64,000 nucleotides of DNA from an uncultured Eubacteriales bacterium (GCA_900547165.1 URFZ01000004.1:62001-126000), one strand, 5' to 3'; positions 27,707-36,330 are shown, numbered from the stretch's first letter. Program-made: numbers and translations. The notes: generated from the sequence alone by a model not told the origin.

Positions 27707-27727
27707 TTGGTATATATACCAATTATA
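27707..27727 (-). promoter_or_regulatory. -10 box and palindromic operator of the TetR gene
   Basis: TTGGTATATATACCAA (27707-27722) is a perfect 16-bp palindrome. On the leftward strand TATAAT (27722-27727) lies immediately before it, so a bound repressor would cover the transcription start. The -35 is weak. Confidence 0.6.
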
Positions 27728-27860
27728 ACACATATTTTTAGAAAGTGCAATAGGAAAAAACAAAAAAATCTGAAATTTCTCGGCAAAAACGATATTTTCG
27801 GCGTATCCCGTCTGCCTACGATTGACAAAGCATAATGTTTTTGAAATAACGGTTAATAAA

Positions 27861-27884
27861 AAGAGACCTGTGAGGGTCGCTTTT
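27861..27884 (-). terminator. Terminator of the KAP NTPase gene
   Basis: GCGACC / GGTC-C hairpin followed on the leftward strand by TTTTTATT, about 45 bases past the stop at 27929. Confidence 0.6.
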
Positions 27885-27928
27885 GTCGGTTTCTTCTTCA
27901 AGTTTTTCTACAATAGAAATTGCACAAG

Positions 27929-29683
27929 TTATTTCATAATGTTAAGTTCACCGATTTTTTCTATAAATGATTTATTTATATAAGACGTAATCTCATCATC
28001 AGTTTCTTGCAGAGAGAGCCACTCACTTAAGTCGCAAAAATTCTTTTTAGTTACAGCCATATCTTCAGACGTAGAGAATTCTTGATTATTAAAACAAAGC
28101 CCCAGTAATAATTCTGCGATTTTTCTCTTTTTCGCGTTATTTGACTGCGCATAACTCTTCTTAAAGGTTTTCAACATTTCTGAATCAAAGCTTTCAAAAC
28201 ACATTTTCGATATTGCAATTTTTTCATTATATAATCCATTGTCTAAATATGCTATAAATCTTTTTTTCTGTTTATTCATAATTACCCGATTTTCAAACCT
28301 CATTGCTGTATTGTATAATTCTTTCCATTCGGGAGCAATGTTTTCTATCTCTACAACGCTATATCTTTCAGATTCTTCCGTTTTTTCAGTTATAACCCTC
28401 AAAAAACGTTCATTAAGACCTTTTACCATTTTCGAAGGATCCACTTCACATGGGAAAGGAATCTTTACACTTTGCAGCATTTGAACTTTTGTCAAGAACG
28501 AAATGATTTGTTCACAAGACAAGTCTCCTGAATATGCCTTTTCTACGACTTCCGAAAAACCCTTATCTATATCTTGTTTATCTAAATCCCAAAAGTTCTT
28601 CCACAAAAACAGTTCCCATGGCTGTATCTCTGAATCCCCGTATTTTCGTGTCAATTCAGAAATAAAAGCATCTTCGTTCCAATATCCAGTATTAATCCAT
28701 TCACTTAGTGAATCAAATGAACTGTACGCTTCTCCCTTATTAAGAAATCTTTTATTTGAATTAAAAATAGGTGCCAACACCTCTTCATCAGAAATATCAA
28801 CTTGTTTATCCTCTTTAGAACTCGCTTCAAACCTCTCGGCGCCAAAAGTATATAAAACCCATTTCATATTCTCTGTCGAAACAGACGTCCCTTGCCAATA
28901 GCCGAAAACCCTTTCAAAATCTGCTAAAATATATTTTAAAATACGAATATTCTGAGAACTGCTCTCTCCGAACAATTGTCTTACAAGAACAATGTTCTGA
29001 CGCAAAAAATCCTTATAGCCCAACTCTGTTTCATTATATCCGTCAACAACAGTATCGACAACAGCATTTTTATCAAGTTCAATTTTTATGGTTCTTGAAA
29101 TAACTTTTTCCTTATAATCATTATAGCATTTTTCTGTGTTGATTTTATTCTCGTCAGCCACCATAATCGTTTTTATATTTTTGTTTTCAACATAATCGTT
29201 TATTGCGCCCAACAAATCTTGTGCATCAATTTTACACCGTTCAAAATCATCAAATGCAAGAGCAAATCTCATATCATTTTTCACAGTATTACTCACTTTT
29301 AATAAGTCAGAAAAATCTATTGATTCTAATACTGATGTAACCCCACTGACAACCGCCGAGACGACAGGATTACTTATCGTGCACGCAGTCGTATCAATTA
29401 ATTTCTTTGTACCTTCTTTCATTGGTTTCGCAGCTTTTTTAATTTTTTTCGCATGTGGCATTTGGAGCGCGAAATATGCGGATTGGACTCTTTGGTTTAA
29501 GGTTTTAACCTCTGTAATTCCAAACAAAGATATTACTGCAACGGCAATTTTTTTTTCACTAAACTCTTTTGCAATTTCTTTAATCAAATAGGATTTACCG
29601 CACCCCCACTCTCCCGTAAGTAAAAGTGCTCCCGTTGCTTCTTTGCAGTTAAGATAGCTTTCAATTTCTTTTCTGATATCCAT
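27929..29683 (-). CDS. KAP-family P-loop NTPase, possible defence protein
   Basis: 584 residues of the KAP/STAND-like NTPase class. Walker A is TGEWGCGKS (residues 23-31), Walker B ALAFDDFER (about 141-149), followed by a NIKTIMVADENKI strand typical of KAP proteins. Helical segments around residues 100-130 (SNPVVSAVVSGVTSVLES) could associate with membrane. KAP NTPases occur in plasmid, phage-defence and membrane-signalling contexts; no specific role is provable. The gene is visibly AT-rich against its surroundings, like the methyltransferase gene next to it, suggesting horizontal acquisition. A promoter-like TTTACT-17-TATTAT lies upstream. Confidence 0.8.
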   Translation of the reverse strand: MDIRKEIESYLNCKEATGALLLTGEWGCGKSYLIKEIAKEFSEKKIAVAVISLFGITEVKTLNQRVQSAYFALQMPHAKKIKKAAKPMKEGTKKLIDTTACTISNPVVSAVVSGVTSVLESIDFSDLLKVSNTVKNDMRFALAFDDFERCKIDAQDLLGAINDYVENKNIKTIMVADENKINTEKCYNDYKEKVISRTIKIELDKNAVVDTVVDGYNETELGYKDFLRQNIVLVRQLFGESSSQNIRILKYILADFERVFGYWQGTSVSTENMKWVLYTFGAERFEASSKEDKQVDISDEEVLAPIFNSNKRFLNKGEAYSSFDSLSEWINTGYWNEDAFISELTRKYGDSEIQPWELFLWKNFWDLDKQDIDKGFSEVVEKAYSGDLSCEQIISFLTKVQMLQSVKIPFPCEVDPSKMVKGLNERFLRVITEKTEESERYSVVEIENIAPEWKELYNTAMRFENRVIMNKQKKRFIAYLDNGLYNEKIAISKMCFESFDSEMLKTFKKSYAQSNNAKKRKIAELLLGLCFNNQEFSTSEDMAVTKKNFCDLSEWLSLQETDDEITSYINKSFIEKIGELNIMK

Positions 29684-29817
29684 AAAACATCCTTTCTAAT
29701 ACTGATATAAATGCAATCAAATATATCTTTTAAATTACTATAACCGACATATAGTAAAACAATAACACACGAGATATAATAACACATTTACAACAAAAAG
29801 TAAAGACGTTCTTAACA

Positions 29818-29857
29818 AAATGAGCGGTATGGAACGCATGTTTCATACCGCTCATCA
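29818..29857 (-). terminator. Terminator after the methyltransferase gene
   Basis: A 10-bp stem (GAGCGGTATG 29822-29831 / CATACCGCTC 29844-29853), extendable by ATs, followed by TTTTGTT in the leftward direction. It separates the methyltransferase and KAP transcripts. Confidence 0.75.
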
Positions 29858-29859
29858 TT

Positions 29860-32130
29860 TTACTTCAAAAATTCATATTCAAACAACGTAGGGACAATTT
29901 CGCTGTTATAATACTCTTTCACTTTTTGTTTTAAAGACTTTAAAGCCCCATTAAGCTCAGGATAATCCGGTTTGTTTTCTCCTGATTCTTCATCTGCGGT
30001 AAAAGTGTTGAGTTCTGCAAAAATCTGATATACACCATAAGTCAATTCTTTATTGTAGTTATTAGTTTTCTTTGCCCACTTAAACACTGTTTCCCATATG
30101 CTGAACAGTTCTTTTTCTTTTAACGTGACATTAAGTTTTTTTAAATCATGGCTTGCCAAAGTTTCTCCGTTTGTTGTGTCAAGGCACAATTCATTCCGGT
30201 AAAACCGATTATCCGTACCGTGAAAACTTCTCATATGGTTTTGCATTTCAAAACAAGTAAAAACAAGACACTTTAATAAGAACTGACTCAATTTCCCGCT
30301 TTTTACGTCGGCAAAGAATTTATCTGCCCCATCTGCCGATTTCATAATTCTTGCGCGTTCCGTCCATTCTCTGTTATATGTAATATACCTGCTTGCACAG
30401 AACATCGGTAACTTTTCAAGATAATTATCTTTGCGAACATAAAACCCATTCCCGTCATATCTTCCAGCAACCGTAAATCCTGAATTTAAGTCCGGATTAT
30501 CAAACCCTGCAGAATTTGCAACTAAAAATCCGATGATATTATCGTCCCATACTTTTTTTACTCTCGCGCTTTCTTTGCTATATTCTGTTCCGTTCAGATT
30601 ACAACAAATCCCGTCTGTCTTATCATTATTATAAGAGGTTTTATCATAGTATTTATCAGCCAAAGTATAATAACATTTTTTAATAGTTAATTTTTCAGGC
30701 ATCTCAACCAATTCTCCGCCGACTATATCAAAACCAACCGTATTAAACTTTTCGATATTTTCAGATATGTTTTGCCACGCAACAACTACAATACAAGCAT
30801 CTATCTTTGTATGAAAGTGCTTTCTGTTAAACGCGTAACTTCCGATTATTTTTTTGTTTATTAGATGATGTATTTTCCAATACTTGATCGGCGAATACAC
30901 TATATAACAATCAGTTTCTTGTCTTAAATAGTATTTAAACCCCGACCAAATAAAAGCATTTCCTAAATCATTTGTACCTGATCCCTTAATCTCTTTCTTC
31001 ATCTCTTTTACAACATAGCTGTTTTTCCAACCACTGTTTATTTTTGTTGTACCGTTTGATTCTGCATAAGGCGGATTTTCGAATAAAATTATTGTACAAT
31101 TGGGGTCATCGATGTAACTTTTTATAACAGGGTTCTTTACATATTCTTCAGATAACGCGTCAGCGCCTCTGACAAGCCCCATATTAAACGTATCTTCTTT
31201 TTCAATCGGCGGAACAATATATCGAACTTTACTGCCTAACAATTCCAGCAATACTTTGTATTCATAGTATTCAATGGTCGATACAATACAATGGGAAAGT
31301 TCTTCTTCGGTCATTGTTTTTTCAAGGTTACCGGTTCCGGCACAGCGATCCAAGATTATATAATCGTTTCCTTCGGGTACCCTTTTAATAGCTTCCCTTA
31401 CCAATTCAAGAGATTTTTTTACATAGGGCTCCGGTGTATAGAAAGCACCTAAATTCTTTTTTTGAAGCGTGTCGTTCAATTTATCCATTAGATACTGAAA
31501 ACGCACATTGTCTTTTCCTTTATAAGGGAAAATATAGTCTCTAAATTTAATAGGTTCTCTGATTTCACCGATAATCTTGACTTTACCGGTGTTATCGCCG
31601 ATAAAATCTGATTTTCGAGCCTGTGGGTTTTCGCGGTAATACTTTTCTGCCCAACCCACAATACAGTTTTCATCAATATTAATCTTTGTATAGGATTTCT
31701 CTTTAAGCAACTGAATTAAAGAAAACTCATCCTTCTCGTCTTCGATATATTTTAGTTTTGAGATATAATCGGAAGCGAAAAATCCAACATTCTTTTTTGA
31801 TGCACCGCCGACATAAACCTTTTCAATGTGAGCCAAATAATCTTTTGAATGATATACATAAACAGTACCCGTATTTAAAGAAACCAAAAGAATATTAGCA
31901 GGAATCGGCTCCCCCTTAACTCTCATAGCAGAAAGATATTTTATCGTTTGCAACAAACAAGCATTGAGATCTGTTATATTCAATTTAAATTCAAGCAAAT
32001 TCCCGTTTAAAATACCATCTGTGTTATTACGAAAAATATCATCAAATGTCAATTCAGGATTAACGATTTTTAAATATTGCTCGTAAAATTCAATTTGACC
32101 TTCAAGTTCAACACTGTATTTTTTCAACAT
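29860..32130 (-). CDS. N6-adenine DNA methyltransferase with N-terminal nuclease-like domain (type IIG-like restriction-modification)
   Basis: 756 residues. The methyltransferase core is clear: GAFYTPEPYVKKS (motif X, 229-241), ILDRCAGTGNL (motif I, 259-269) and LFENPPYAE (motif IV NPPY, 352-355), the gamma arrangement of N6-adenine enzymes. Upstream, TDGILNGNLLEFKL (Asp38, Glu47-x-Lys49) and QTIKYL fit a PD-(D/E)xK nuclease site, so one chain may both cut and methylate. The C-terminal ~250 residues would be target recognition. The ATG at 32130 follows AGGAGG by 7 bases. AT-rich, foreign-looking. In the present orientation no good promoter reads into it; see the invertible segment. Confidence 0.85.
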   Translation of the reverse strand: MLKKYSVELEGQIEFYEQYLKIVNPELTFDDIFRNNTDGILNGNLLEFKLNITDLNACLLQTIKYLSAMRVKGEPIPANILLVSLNTGTVYVYHSKDYLAHIEKVYVGGASKKNVGFFASDYISKLKYIEDEKDEFSLIQLLKEKSYTKINIDENCIVGWAEKYYRENPQARKSDFIGDNTGKVKIIGEIREPIKFRDYIFPYKGKDNVRFQYLMDKLNDTLQKKNLGAFYTPEPYVKKSLELVREAIKRVPEGNDYIILDRCAGTGNLEKTMTEEELSHCIVSTIEYYEYKVLLELLGSKVRYIVPPIEKEDTFNMGLVRGADALSEEYVKNPVIKSYIDDPNCTIILFENPPYAESNGTTKINSGWKNSYVVKEMKKEIKGSGTNDLGNAFIWSGFKYYLRQETDCYIVYSPIKYWKIHHLINKKIIGSYAFNRKHFHTKIDACIVVVAWQNISENIEKFNTVGFDIVGGELVEMPEKLTIKKCYYTLADKYYDKTSYNNDKTDGICCNLNGTEYSKESARVKKVWDDNIIGFLVANSAGFDNPDLNSGFTVAGRYDGNGFYVRKDNYLEKLPMFCASRYITYNREWTERARIMKSADGADKFFADVKSGKLSQFLLKCLVFTCFEMQNHMRSFHGTDNRFYRNELCLDTTNGETLASHDLKKLNVTLKEKELFSIWETVFKWAKKTNNYNKELTYGVYQIFAELNTFTADEESGENKPDYPELNGALKSLKQKVKEYYNSEIVPTLFEYEFLK

Positions 32131-32188
32131 AAACATACCTCCTGGATTCACTGCTTATAAACTTCTTTACCTCTCACTTTTGCAATGC

Positions 32189-32217
32189 ACAACATAATCG
32201 ACATTATGTTGCAAACA
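32189..32217 (+). repeat. Left inverted repeat / recombinase site
   Basis: Core is a palindrome: AACATAAT and ATTATGTT arms around CGAC. This arm-spacer-arm layout is typical of tyrosine recombinase core sites, the asymmetric centre setting direction. Confidence 0.85.
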
Positions 32218-32295
32218 GGCAAAGCGGCGGCGATATATCGGGCTTTGTTGACGGCATAAGCGGAGTAAAAAGAGAATAGAAACGGCATAAAAAAA

Positions 32296-32311
32296 GCCGC
32301 CCGAGGGCGGC
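32296..32311 (-). terminator. Terminator inside the invertible segment
   Basis: GCCGCC-CGAG-GGCGGC stem with TTTTTTT following on the leftward strand. In this orientation it stops transcripts leaving the recombinase gene before they reach the methyltransferase. Confidence 0.8.
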
Positions 32312-32417
32312 AGATAAAAATGCGTATAAGAAAATAAGCCTTTTCCGAAACATCTAAACGAGAGAGGCTTTATTCGTATGTTTTATTTTTTCGAAAACTC
32401 AAAACTCTTTTATGTAC

Positions 32418-32446
32418 TTGACAAATTGTCACGGATATGTTACAAT
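32418..32446 (+). promoter_or_regulatory. Invertible sigma-A promoter
   Basis: TTGACA (32418-32423), 17-base spacer, TACAAT (32441-32446). It currently fires rightward through the right inverted repeat and antisense into the 3' end of the recombinase gene. Confidence 0.85.
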
Positions 32447-32485
32447 AAAACAAATAAAAATGTTATGTTATAAACAAATTAATTT

Positions 32486-32514
32486 TGTTTGCAACATAAT
32501 GTCGATTATGTTGT
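32486..32514 (-). repeat. Right inverted repeat / recombinase site
   Basis: Exact reverse complement of 32189-32217, with GTCG at its centre where the left copy has CGAC. Confidence 0.85.
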
Positions 32515-32550
32515 ATACGTCGCCGAGTGGCGGCGTTTTTTGTTTTTGGG

Positions 32551-33393
32551 CTACAATACTAAATGCATATTTTCCATGCGGCGGCGGTGTTCTTCACCTG
32601 TGGAAATGATATATATGCGGGTGGTGTTGATACTGCTGTGTCCGAGAATATCCGCGAGCTTTGCAATATCCTTTTCAATGCAGTAAAACACTCGGGCGAA
32701 CAGGTGGCGCAGATTATGCGGAAAAACTTTTTGCGGGTTGACATTTGCTTCGGCGCATAATGCTTTCATTTCGCGCCAAACGGTCGTTCTGTCCAACGGT
32801 TTTCCTGAACGGGTGATGAAAATCATTCCCGATTTTATTTTTTGCTCTGCTGCGTAGCGGAGCAATTTTTGTTTTAGTTCTTTCACAATAAATACCGACC
32901 GTGTCTTTGCTTTGCAGTTTACAACAGCCTCGCCTTGCTTTACAGCCTCAACGGTTATAAATTGCAGTTCGCTGACGCGGATACCTGTGCCGCAAATTGT
33001 TTGCAAAATTAAGCAAAGGCGTTTGTTGCATTTTTTAGCGGCGGTACGGCAAAGACGTTCGTATTCTGCTCTTGTAAGTTCTTTTTCTTCGGGGCAGAAT
33101 ATTCTGCGTTGAAGTTTGAGCGATTTTACTTTTAGTTCCGGGTGTTCGACAAATTCAAAAAATGCGTTCAAACCGGCAAGCATGGAATTTACACTGCGAA
33201 CAGCATAATGACCGTTAAGAAAATTCTTGTATGACACGACGGTTTCTTTTGTGACAAGTTGTCCTTTTGTATAACGGGCAAATACGGAAACATCACGAAC
33301 ATATTTTTCAATGGTAGCTGTACTGCGTTCGCAATAAGTCAGATGTCGGCGAAAGCGCGAAATATTATCCGATTTTATTATAAGTTCTTTCAT
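32551..33393 (-). CDS. Tyrosine site-specific recombinase (XerC/D-like invertase)
   Basis: 280 residues: N-terminal SAM-like core-binding domain and C-terminal catalytic domain. The catalytic set is complete: Arg139 (GTGIRVSEL), Lys162/164 region, His226 and Arg229 (HNLRH), His252 (ILGHSS) and the nucleophile Tyr261 (TTRIY). The ATG at 33393 follows GGAGGT; the longer frame upstream crosses the promoter. No phage or conjugation genes are nearby, and its 3' end lies 37 bases from the inverted repeat, so the natural role is inverting that segment. Confidence 0.9.
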   Translation of the reverse strand: MKELIIKSDNISRFRRHLTYCERSTATIEKYVRDVSVFARYTKGQLVTKETVVSYKNFLNGHYAVRSVNSMLAGLNAFFEFVEHPELKVKSLKLQRRIFCPEEKELTRAEYERLCRTAAKKCNKRLCLILQTICGTGIRVSELQFITVEAVKQGEAVVNCKAKTRSVFIVKELKQKLLRYAAEQKIKSGMIFITRSGKPLDRTTVWREMKALCAEANVNPQKVFPHNLRHLFARVFYCIEKDIAKLADILGHSSINTTRIYIISTGEEHRRRMENMHLVL

Positions 33394-33413
33394 CTTTTGA
33401 TACCTCCGCAGAT

Positions 33414-33442
33414 ATTCTACCCTAAAAATCAAAAAAGAACAA
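33414..33442 (-). promoter_or_regulatory. Promoter of the recombinase gene
   Basis: Leftward TTGTTC (33437-33442), 17-base spacer and TAGAAT (33414-33419), 20 bases before the start codon. It lies outside the invertible segment, so recombinase expression should not depend on the switch state. Confidence 0.6.
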
Positions 33443-33484
33443 ACAAAAATGCTAACGGTGCATAAAATGGAATGTGAGGAAGAG

Positions 33485-33600
33485 AGTTTGCGCATTCGCG
33501 CGAACTGCCGCACGGCGTAAAGGCGAAAAAAAGACAGCGTCTGTTTCGGAATATCCCCTGCTCGAATCTCAAACACTTTCCGCACTTTGCAGACATGACC
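33485..33600. repeat. Dispersed hairpin element (copy E)
   Basis: Shortened copy: the second hairpin of the left module (33485-33519) is joined to the end of the right module (ACACTTTCCGCACTTTGC-like, near 33570-33590). It lies between the recombinase promoter and dpaA. Confidence 0.6.
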
Positions 33601-33656
33601 AAAACAATATCAATTTATTTGATTATGTTTTGTTTGACAGATACCCAAATAATCTT

Positions 33657-33735
33657 CCGCGAAACCGCCCGAGGCGGCGGCGAGGGTGAGTTGAGCGGCG
33701 GCGAGCAAGCGGAGCGCAGGCGCAGCGGCGAGACG
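33657..33735. repeat. 79-bp repeat block, copy 2
   Basis: Matches 7492-7570, same orientation and same order relative to the hairpin module. Ends about 140 bases before dpaA. Confidence 0.7.
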
Positions 33736-33876
33736 GAATGAGCTGAAACAAGTGTGTTCGAGAGAGAATAAACCGTATTTCTTGCAATGAGCTTCGCGCG
33801 GGGATAAAACTATTGCGTTGATAAATTTCGGCGGGCTTTTTCAAGGAGGACAGTCCGAGACGGCGGGAGAAGAAAT

Positions 33877-34767
33877 ATGATAAAAAACATTATATTCATC
33901 GGCGGGGACGGGCGGACGGTCGAAGCTGCGAAAACACTTAAAAAAGCGGGGTTCGGGGTTCGCCTTGTCGGGTTTGAAAAATATGAGAGCGGCGATACGG
34001 CTGACGCAAAAGTGCGGAAAAGAGACAATCCCGAAGCGGGGACGCAAAGAATTGACGGAACGGAAATCGGGCTGACAGAGGATGCATGCGTAGTGTTGCC
34101 TACACCGTGTTCAAAAGACGGTCAGACGCTTTTTGCGCCGTTTGCGCAAGCGCCGCTGTATATCTCGGAAGTTCGGAAAATGCTGCGCGGAGCAGCGATA
34201 GTTGTAGGCGGCGGTGCGAAAAAATACTTTTCGGAAGCGGTCGATCTGCTTGAACGGGAAGACTTCAAGATACTGAACGCAGTTCCGTCGGCAGAGGGCG
34301 CGGCGGCAGTCGCCGTGACAGAGACGGACATAACGCTTTCGGGCGCAAAATGCGTTGTTGTCGGGTTCGGAAAGATTGGCAAACGGCTGTCTGCCCTGCT
34401 CCGCGCATTCGGCGCAGACGTAACGGCAACGGCAAGAAAAGCGGTCGATTTTGCGGAGGCTCGGGCGGCGGGGATACGCATTGTTCAGACAAGAAACGTC
34501 GCCGCGGCTCTTGCGGAAGCGGACATTGTTTTCAACACCGTTCCGTACTCGGTCATCGGCGAAAAAGAGTTGTCGGCGACAAAAGAAACGGCGGTATTTA
34601 TCGAACTTGCGTCTGCACCCGGCGGAATTGACAAAGAGGCTTGCGGGCGGCTCGGCAAAAAATATGTCTCCGCTCTCGGTCTTCCGGGACGGTTCAGCCC
34701 GAAAAGCGCGGGGCGGATAACTGCGGAAGCGATAAAGAATATTATCGAAGAAACATACCGGATTTAG
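33877..34767 (+). CDS. dpaA: Dipicolinate synthase subunit A
   Basis: NAD(P)-binding subunit (SpoVFA) of the enzyme that makes dipicolinic acid for the spore core, acting in the mother cell. 296 residues: N-terminal FIGGDGRTVEAAKTL, a central Rossmann fold VVVGFGKIGKRLSALLRAFG, and the ELASAPGGID segment typical of DpaA. The ATG follows GGCGGGAGAAGAA. With dpaB immediately downstream it shows that this organism can make spores. Sporulation sigma-factor promoters were not confidently placed. Confidence 0.95.
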   Translation: MIKNIIFIGGDGRTVEAAKTLKKAGFGVRLVGFEKYESGDTADAKVRKRDNPEAGTQRIDGTEIGLTEDACVVLPTPCSKDGQTLFAPFAQAPLYISEVRKMLRGAAIVVGGGAKKYFSEAVDLLEREDFKILNAVPSAEGAAAVAVTETDITLSGAKCVVVGFGKIGKRLSALLRAFGADVTATARKAVDFAEARAAGIRIVQTRNVAAALAEADIVFNTVPYSVIGEKELSATKETAVFIELASAPGGIDKEACGRLGKKYVSALGLPGRFSPKSAGRITAEAIKNIIEETYRI

Positions 34768-34831
34768 GTGGAGCATACGCGGCATTTGCCGAGATCCAAC
34801 GCTGAATTATACAGATTAAACGGTGAAAGAT

Positions 34832-35416
34832 ATGGAAATGAAAGATGCTCGTGCGCGGATAGGCTACGCTCTCTGCGGGTCGTTCTGCACACTCAAAAAA
34901 ATGATAGACCAAATGGAAACGCTCGCTTTGGCGGGCTATGACATCGTGCCGATAATGTCGGCAAATACTTATTCGACCGATACACGTTTCGGAACTGCGG
35001 AAAGTTTCCGCGAAAGGGTCGAGAACATCTGCGGCAGACCCGTTCTGCACACGCTTGCGGAGGTTGAGCCGTTCGGCCCGAAAAAGTTGCTTGACCTGCT
35101 TATTGTCGCGCCTTGCACGGGAAACACCCTCGCAAAAATAGCCAACGGGGTCTCGGACAGCGTAGTGTCACTGGCTGTAAAAGCACACTTGCGCAACGAA
35201 CGCCCCGTTTTGATAGCCGTGTCGAGCAACGACGCATTGTCGGGCAATGCGAAAAATCTCGGAGTTTTAATGAACACGCGGCACATCTATTTCGTACCTT
35301 TCGGACAGGACGATGCGATAAAAAAGCCTACATCTCTCGTTGCGAAAACAGAAATGATTCCCGAAGCGGTCGAAGCGACATTAAAAGGCGAACAGATTCA
35401 GCCTTTGCTGATGTAA
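34832..35416 (+). CDS. dpaB: Dipicolinate synthase subunit B
   Basis: Flavoprotein-like subunit (SpoVFB) of dipicolinate synthase; about 194 residues. Matches the family from RIGYALCGSFCTLKKMI through IVAPCTGNTLAKIANGVSDS to RPVLIAVSSNDALSGNAKN. The ATG at 34832 is seven bases after GGTGA; an in-frame GTG at 34823 and ATG at 34838 are alternatives. It follows dpaA by 64 bases, and a strong terminator lies 10 bases after the stop, so dpaAB form a complete operon. Confidence 0.94.
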   Translation: MEMKDARARIGYALCGSFCTLKKMIDQMETLALAGYDIVPIMSANTYSTDTRFGTAESFRERVENICGRPVLHTLAEVEPFGPKKLLDLLIVAPCTGNTLAKIANGVSDSVVSLAVKAHLRNERPVLIAVSSNDALSGNAKNLGVLMNTRHIYFVPFGQDDAIKKPTSLVAKTEMIPEAVEATLKGEQIQPLLM

Positions 35417-35424
35417 AAAAACTG

Positions 35425-35450
35425 TCGGCGGCATCGTGCCGCCGATTTTT
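35425..35450 (+). terminator. Terminator of dpaAB
   Basis: CGGCGGCA-tcg-TGCCGCCG stem followed by ATTTTT. Confidence 0.9.
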
Positions 35451-35649
35451 ACATAACTGTTTTTTCAACGAACACCCGCGGGAGTGATTGAATACGCCGC
35501 GCGAAATTTTTGCTTTTAAATACGAAAATGTCTGTTTACTTGTATCGCAAAGGCGTTTATCAGCTCGTTTTTGTCGGAATTTGCAAACAATTTGTAAACT
35601 TTTGTCTTTTTCTGTCACGAAATCCATTTTTCGACCGTATTAATTGGTA

Positions 35650-35821
35650 AAAGGAGGTAAAATCGAAATTTGCCGAGGTCGAGATGTGCATGGTTTGCGC
35701 AAGCAAACCTGTGCGGGCACATGGCAGATCAATCCAAACGGCAAGAAGAACATGGGCAAGGCGTCCCGTGTTCGAACCGAAAACATATAAAGAAGAAATT
35801 ACATCTATACTTCTTCTTTTT
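35650..35821 (+). ncRNA. Candidate structured small RNA, unassigned
   Basis: No protein-coding frame is convincing here. Three hairpins follow in order: ATGTGC/GCACAT (35684-35722) enclosing GGTTTGC-gcaa-GCAAACC; ACA-GGG/CCC-TGT (35750-35771); and an AT stem AAAGAAGAA/TTCTTCTTT (35789-35819) followed by T's. A longer outer pairing (35779-35791 with 35836-35848) also exists. I could not match it to 6S, SRP, tmRNA, RNase P or a known riboswitch. Confidence 0.35.
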
Positions 35822-35933
35822 CTTCCGTTTCTTTGTTTATATGTTTTCAAAACGAAAACGCAAAAAGAGATACTCCTTCCTTTTCTTTTTATTTAGCATT
35901 ACATCCTCTTAATGCGTTTTTGTCCAAGAAAAA

Positions 35934-35981
35934 GTAAAAAGAAGACAACTCCTTTTCTTCTCTTTTAATTCTTCTTTTTAC
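35934..35981. other. Second AT-rich hairpin
   Basis: GTAAAAAGAAG / CTTCTTTTTAC, 11 bp perfect, in the same gene-free stretch (35451-36449). Could be a further terminator or part of the adjacent RNA. Confidence 0.4.
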
Positions 35982-35988
35982 GCTTTTC

Positions 35989-36067
35989 CCTCCCGAATTT
36001 AAAGTTGCAGCGGCTTGGAAGTAGTAAAAACTTGCCCCACCTGTGCTTTTTCGGGAGGCTTTTTTTG
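35989..36067 (+). terminator. Long-loop terminator
   Basis: CCTCCCGAA / TTCGGGAGG stem with a 52-base loop, followed by CTTTTTTT. No gene immediately precedes it, which implies an unannotated rightward transcript upstream. Confidence 0.55.
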
Positions 36068-36298
36068 TCATAAGGCAACAATGCAAAGCAAATAACAGGC
36101 ATTTGCACGGTTTTCAAAGACTTCGGAGAGACGAAACGAGGCTTCGGCAGAGAGGCCGAACGTTGCCGTATCGTCTGCGCGGGTTCGCCGAGATTTGACG
36201 TCTGATGTTGTGGGTGCGAAAGGTCGAGGTTGATGTATCGTCTGCTTCTGCGCCCGTTCCGACGTTTTTATGTTTCCGCAAATAATGCCGAACGACAA

Positions 36299-36330
36299 AA
36301 CGGCTGATGACGCAAAAATCATCAGCCGTG
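36299..36330. terminator. Terminator facing pdxK
   Basis: ACGGCTGATGA / TCATCAGCCGT, 11-bp perfect stem with an 8-base loop. On the leftward strand TTTT follows; 120 bases past the pdxK stop. Confidence 0.7.

Larger units (their letters stand above)
32189..32514. mobile_element. Invertible promoter segment (phase switch)
   Basis: A 29-bp perfect inverted repeat (32189-32217 and 32486-32514) flanks 268 bp. Inside are a sigma-A promoter pointing right and a strong terminator acting leftward. A tyrosine recombinase gene begins 37 bases beyond the right repeat. Inversion would move the promoter to about 32257-32285 reading left, some 120 bases upstream of the methyltransferase start. In the state shown the gene is predicted OFF. 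Invertible promoters with recombinases are an established phase-variation mechanism; applying it here is inference. Confidence 0.8.

Noticed and set aside
32137..32290. A resident leftward promoter for the methyltransferase in the present orientation
   Set aside because: Only weak pairs such as TTGTGC-17-TAAAGA were found, far poorer than the invertible TTGACA-17-TACAAT. Not excluded, but not listed.
32412..32686. Short rightward frames downstream of the invertible promoter
   Set aside because: They cross the inverted repeat and run antisense into the recombinase gene; no ribosome site. The promoter is better read as temporarily facing away from its target.
35650..35821. 6S, SRP, tmRNA, RNase P or a known riboswitch
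   Set aside because: None of the conserved elements of those RNAs could be recognised; kept only as an unassigned structured RNA.
36068..36322. Leftward 84-residue frame between pdxK and the hairpin region
   Set aside because: No ribosome site, runs through a terminator stem, no family likeness.
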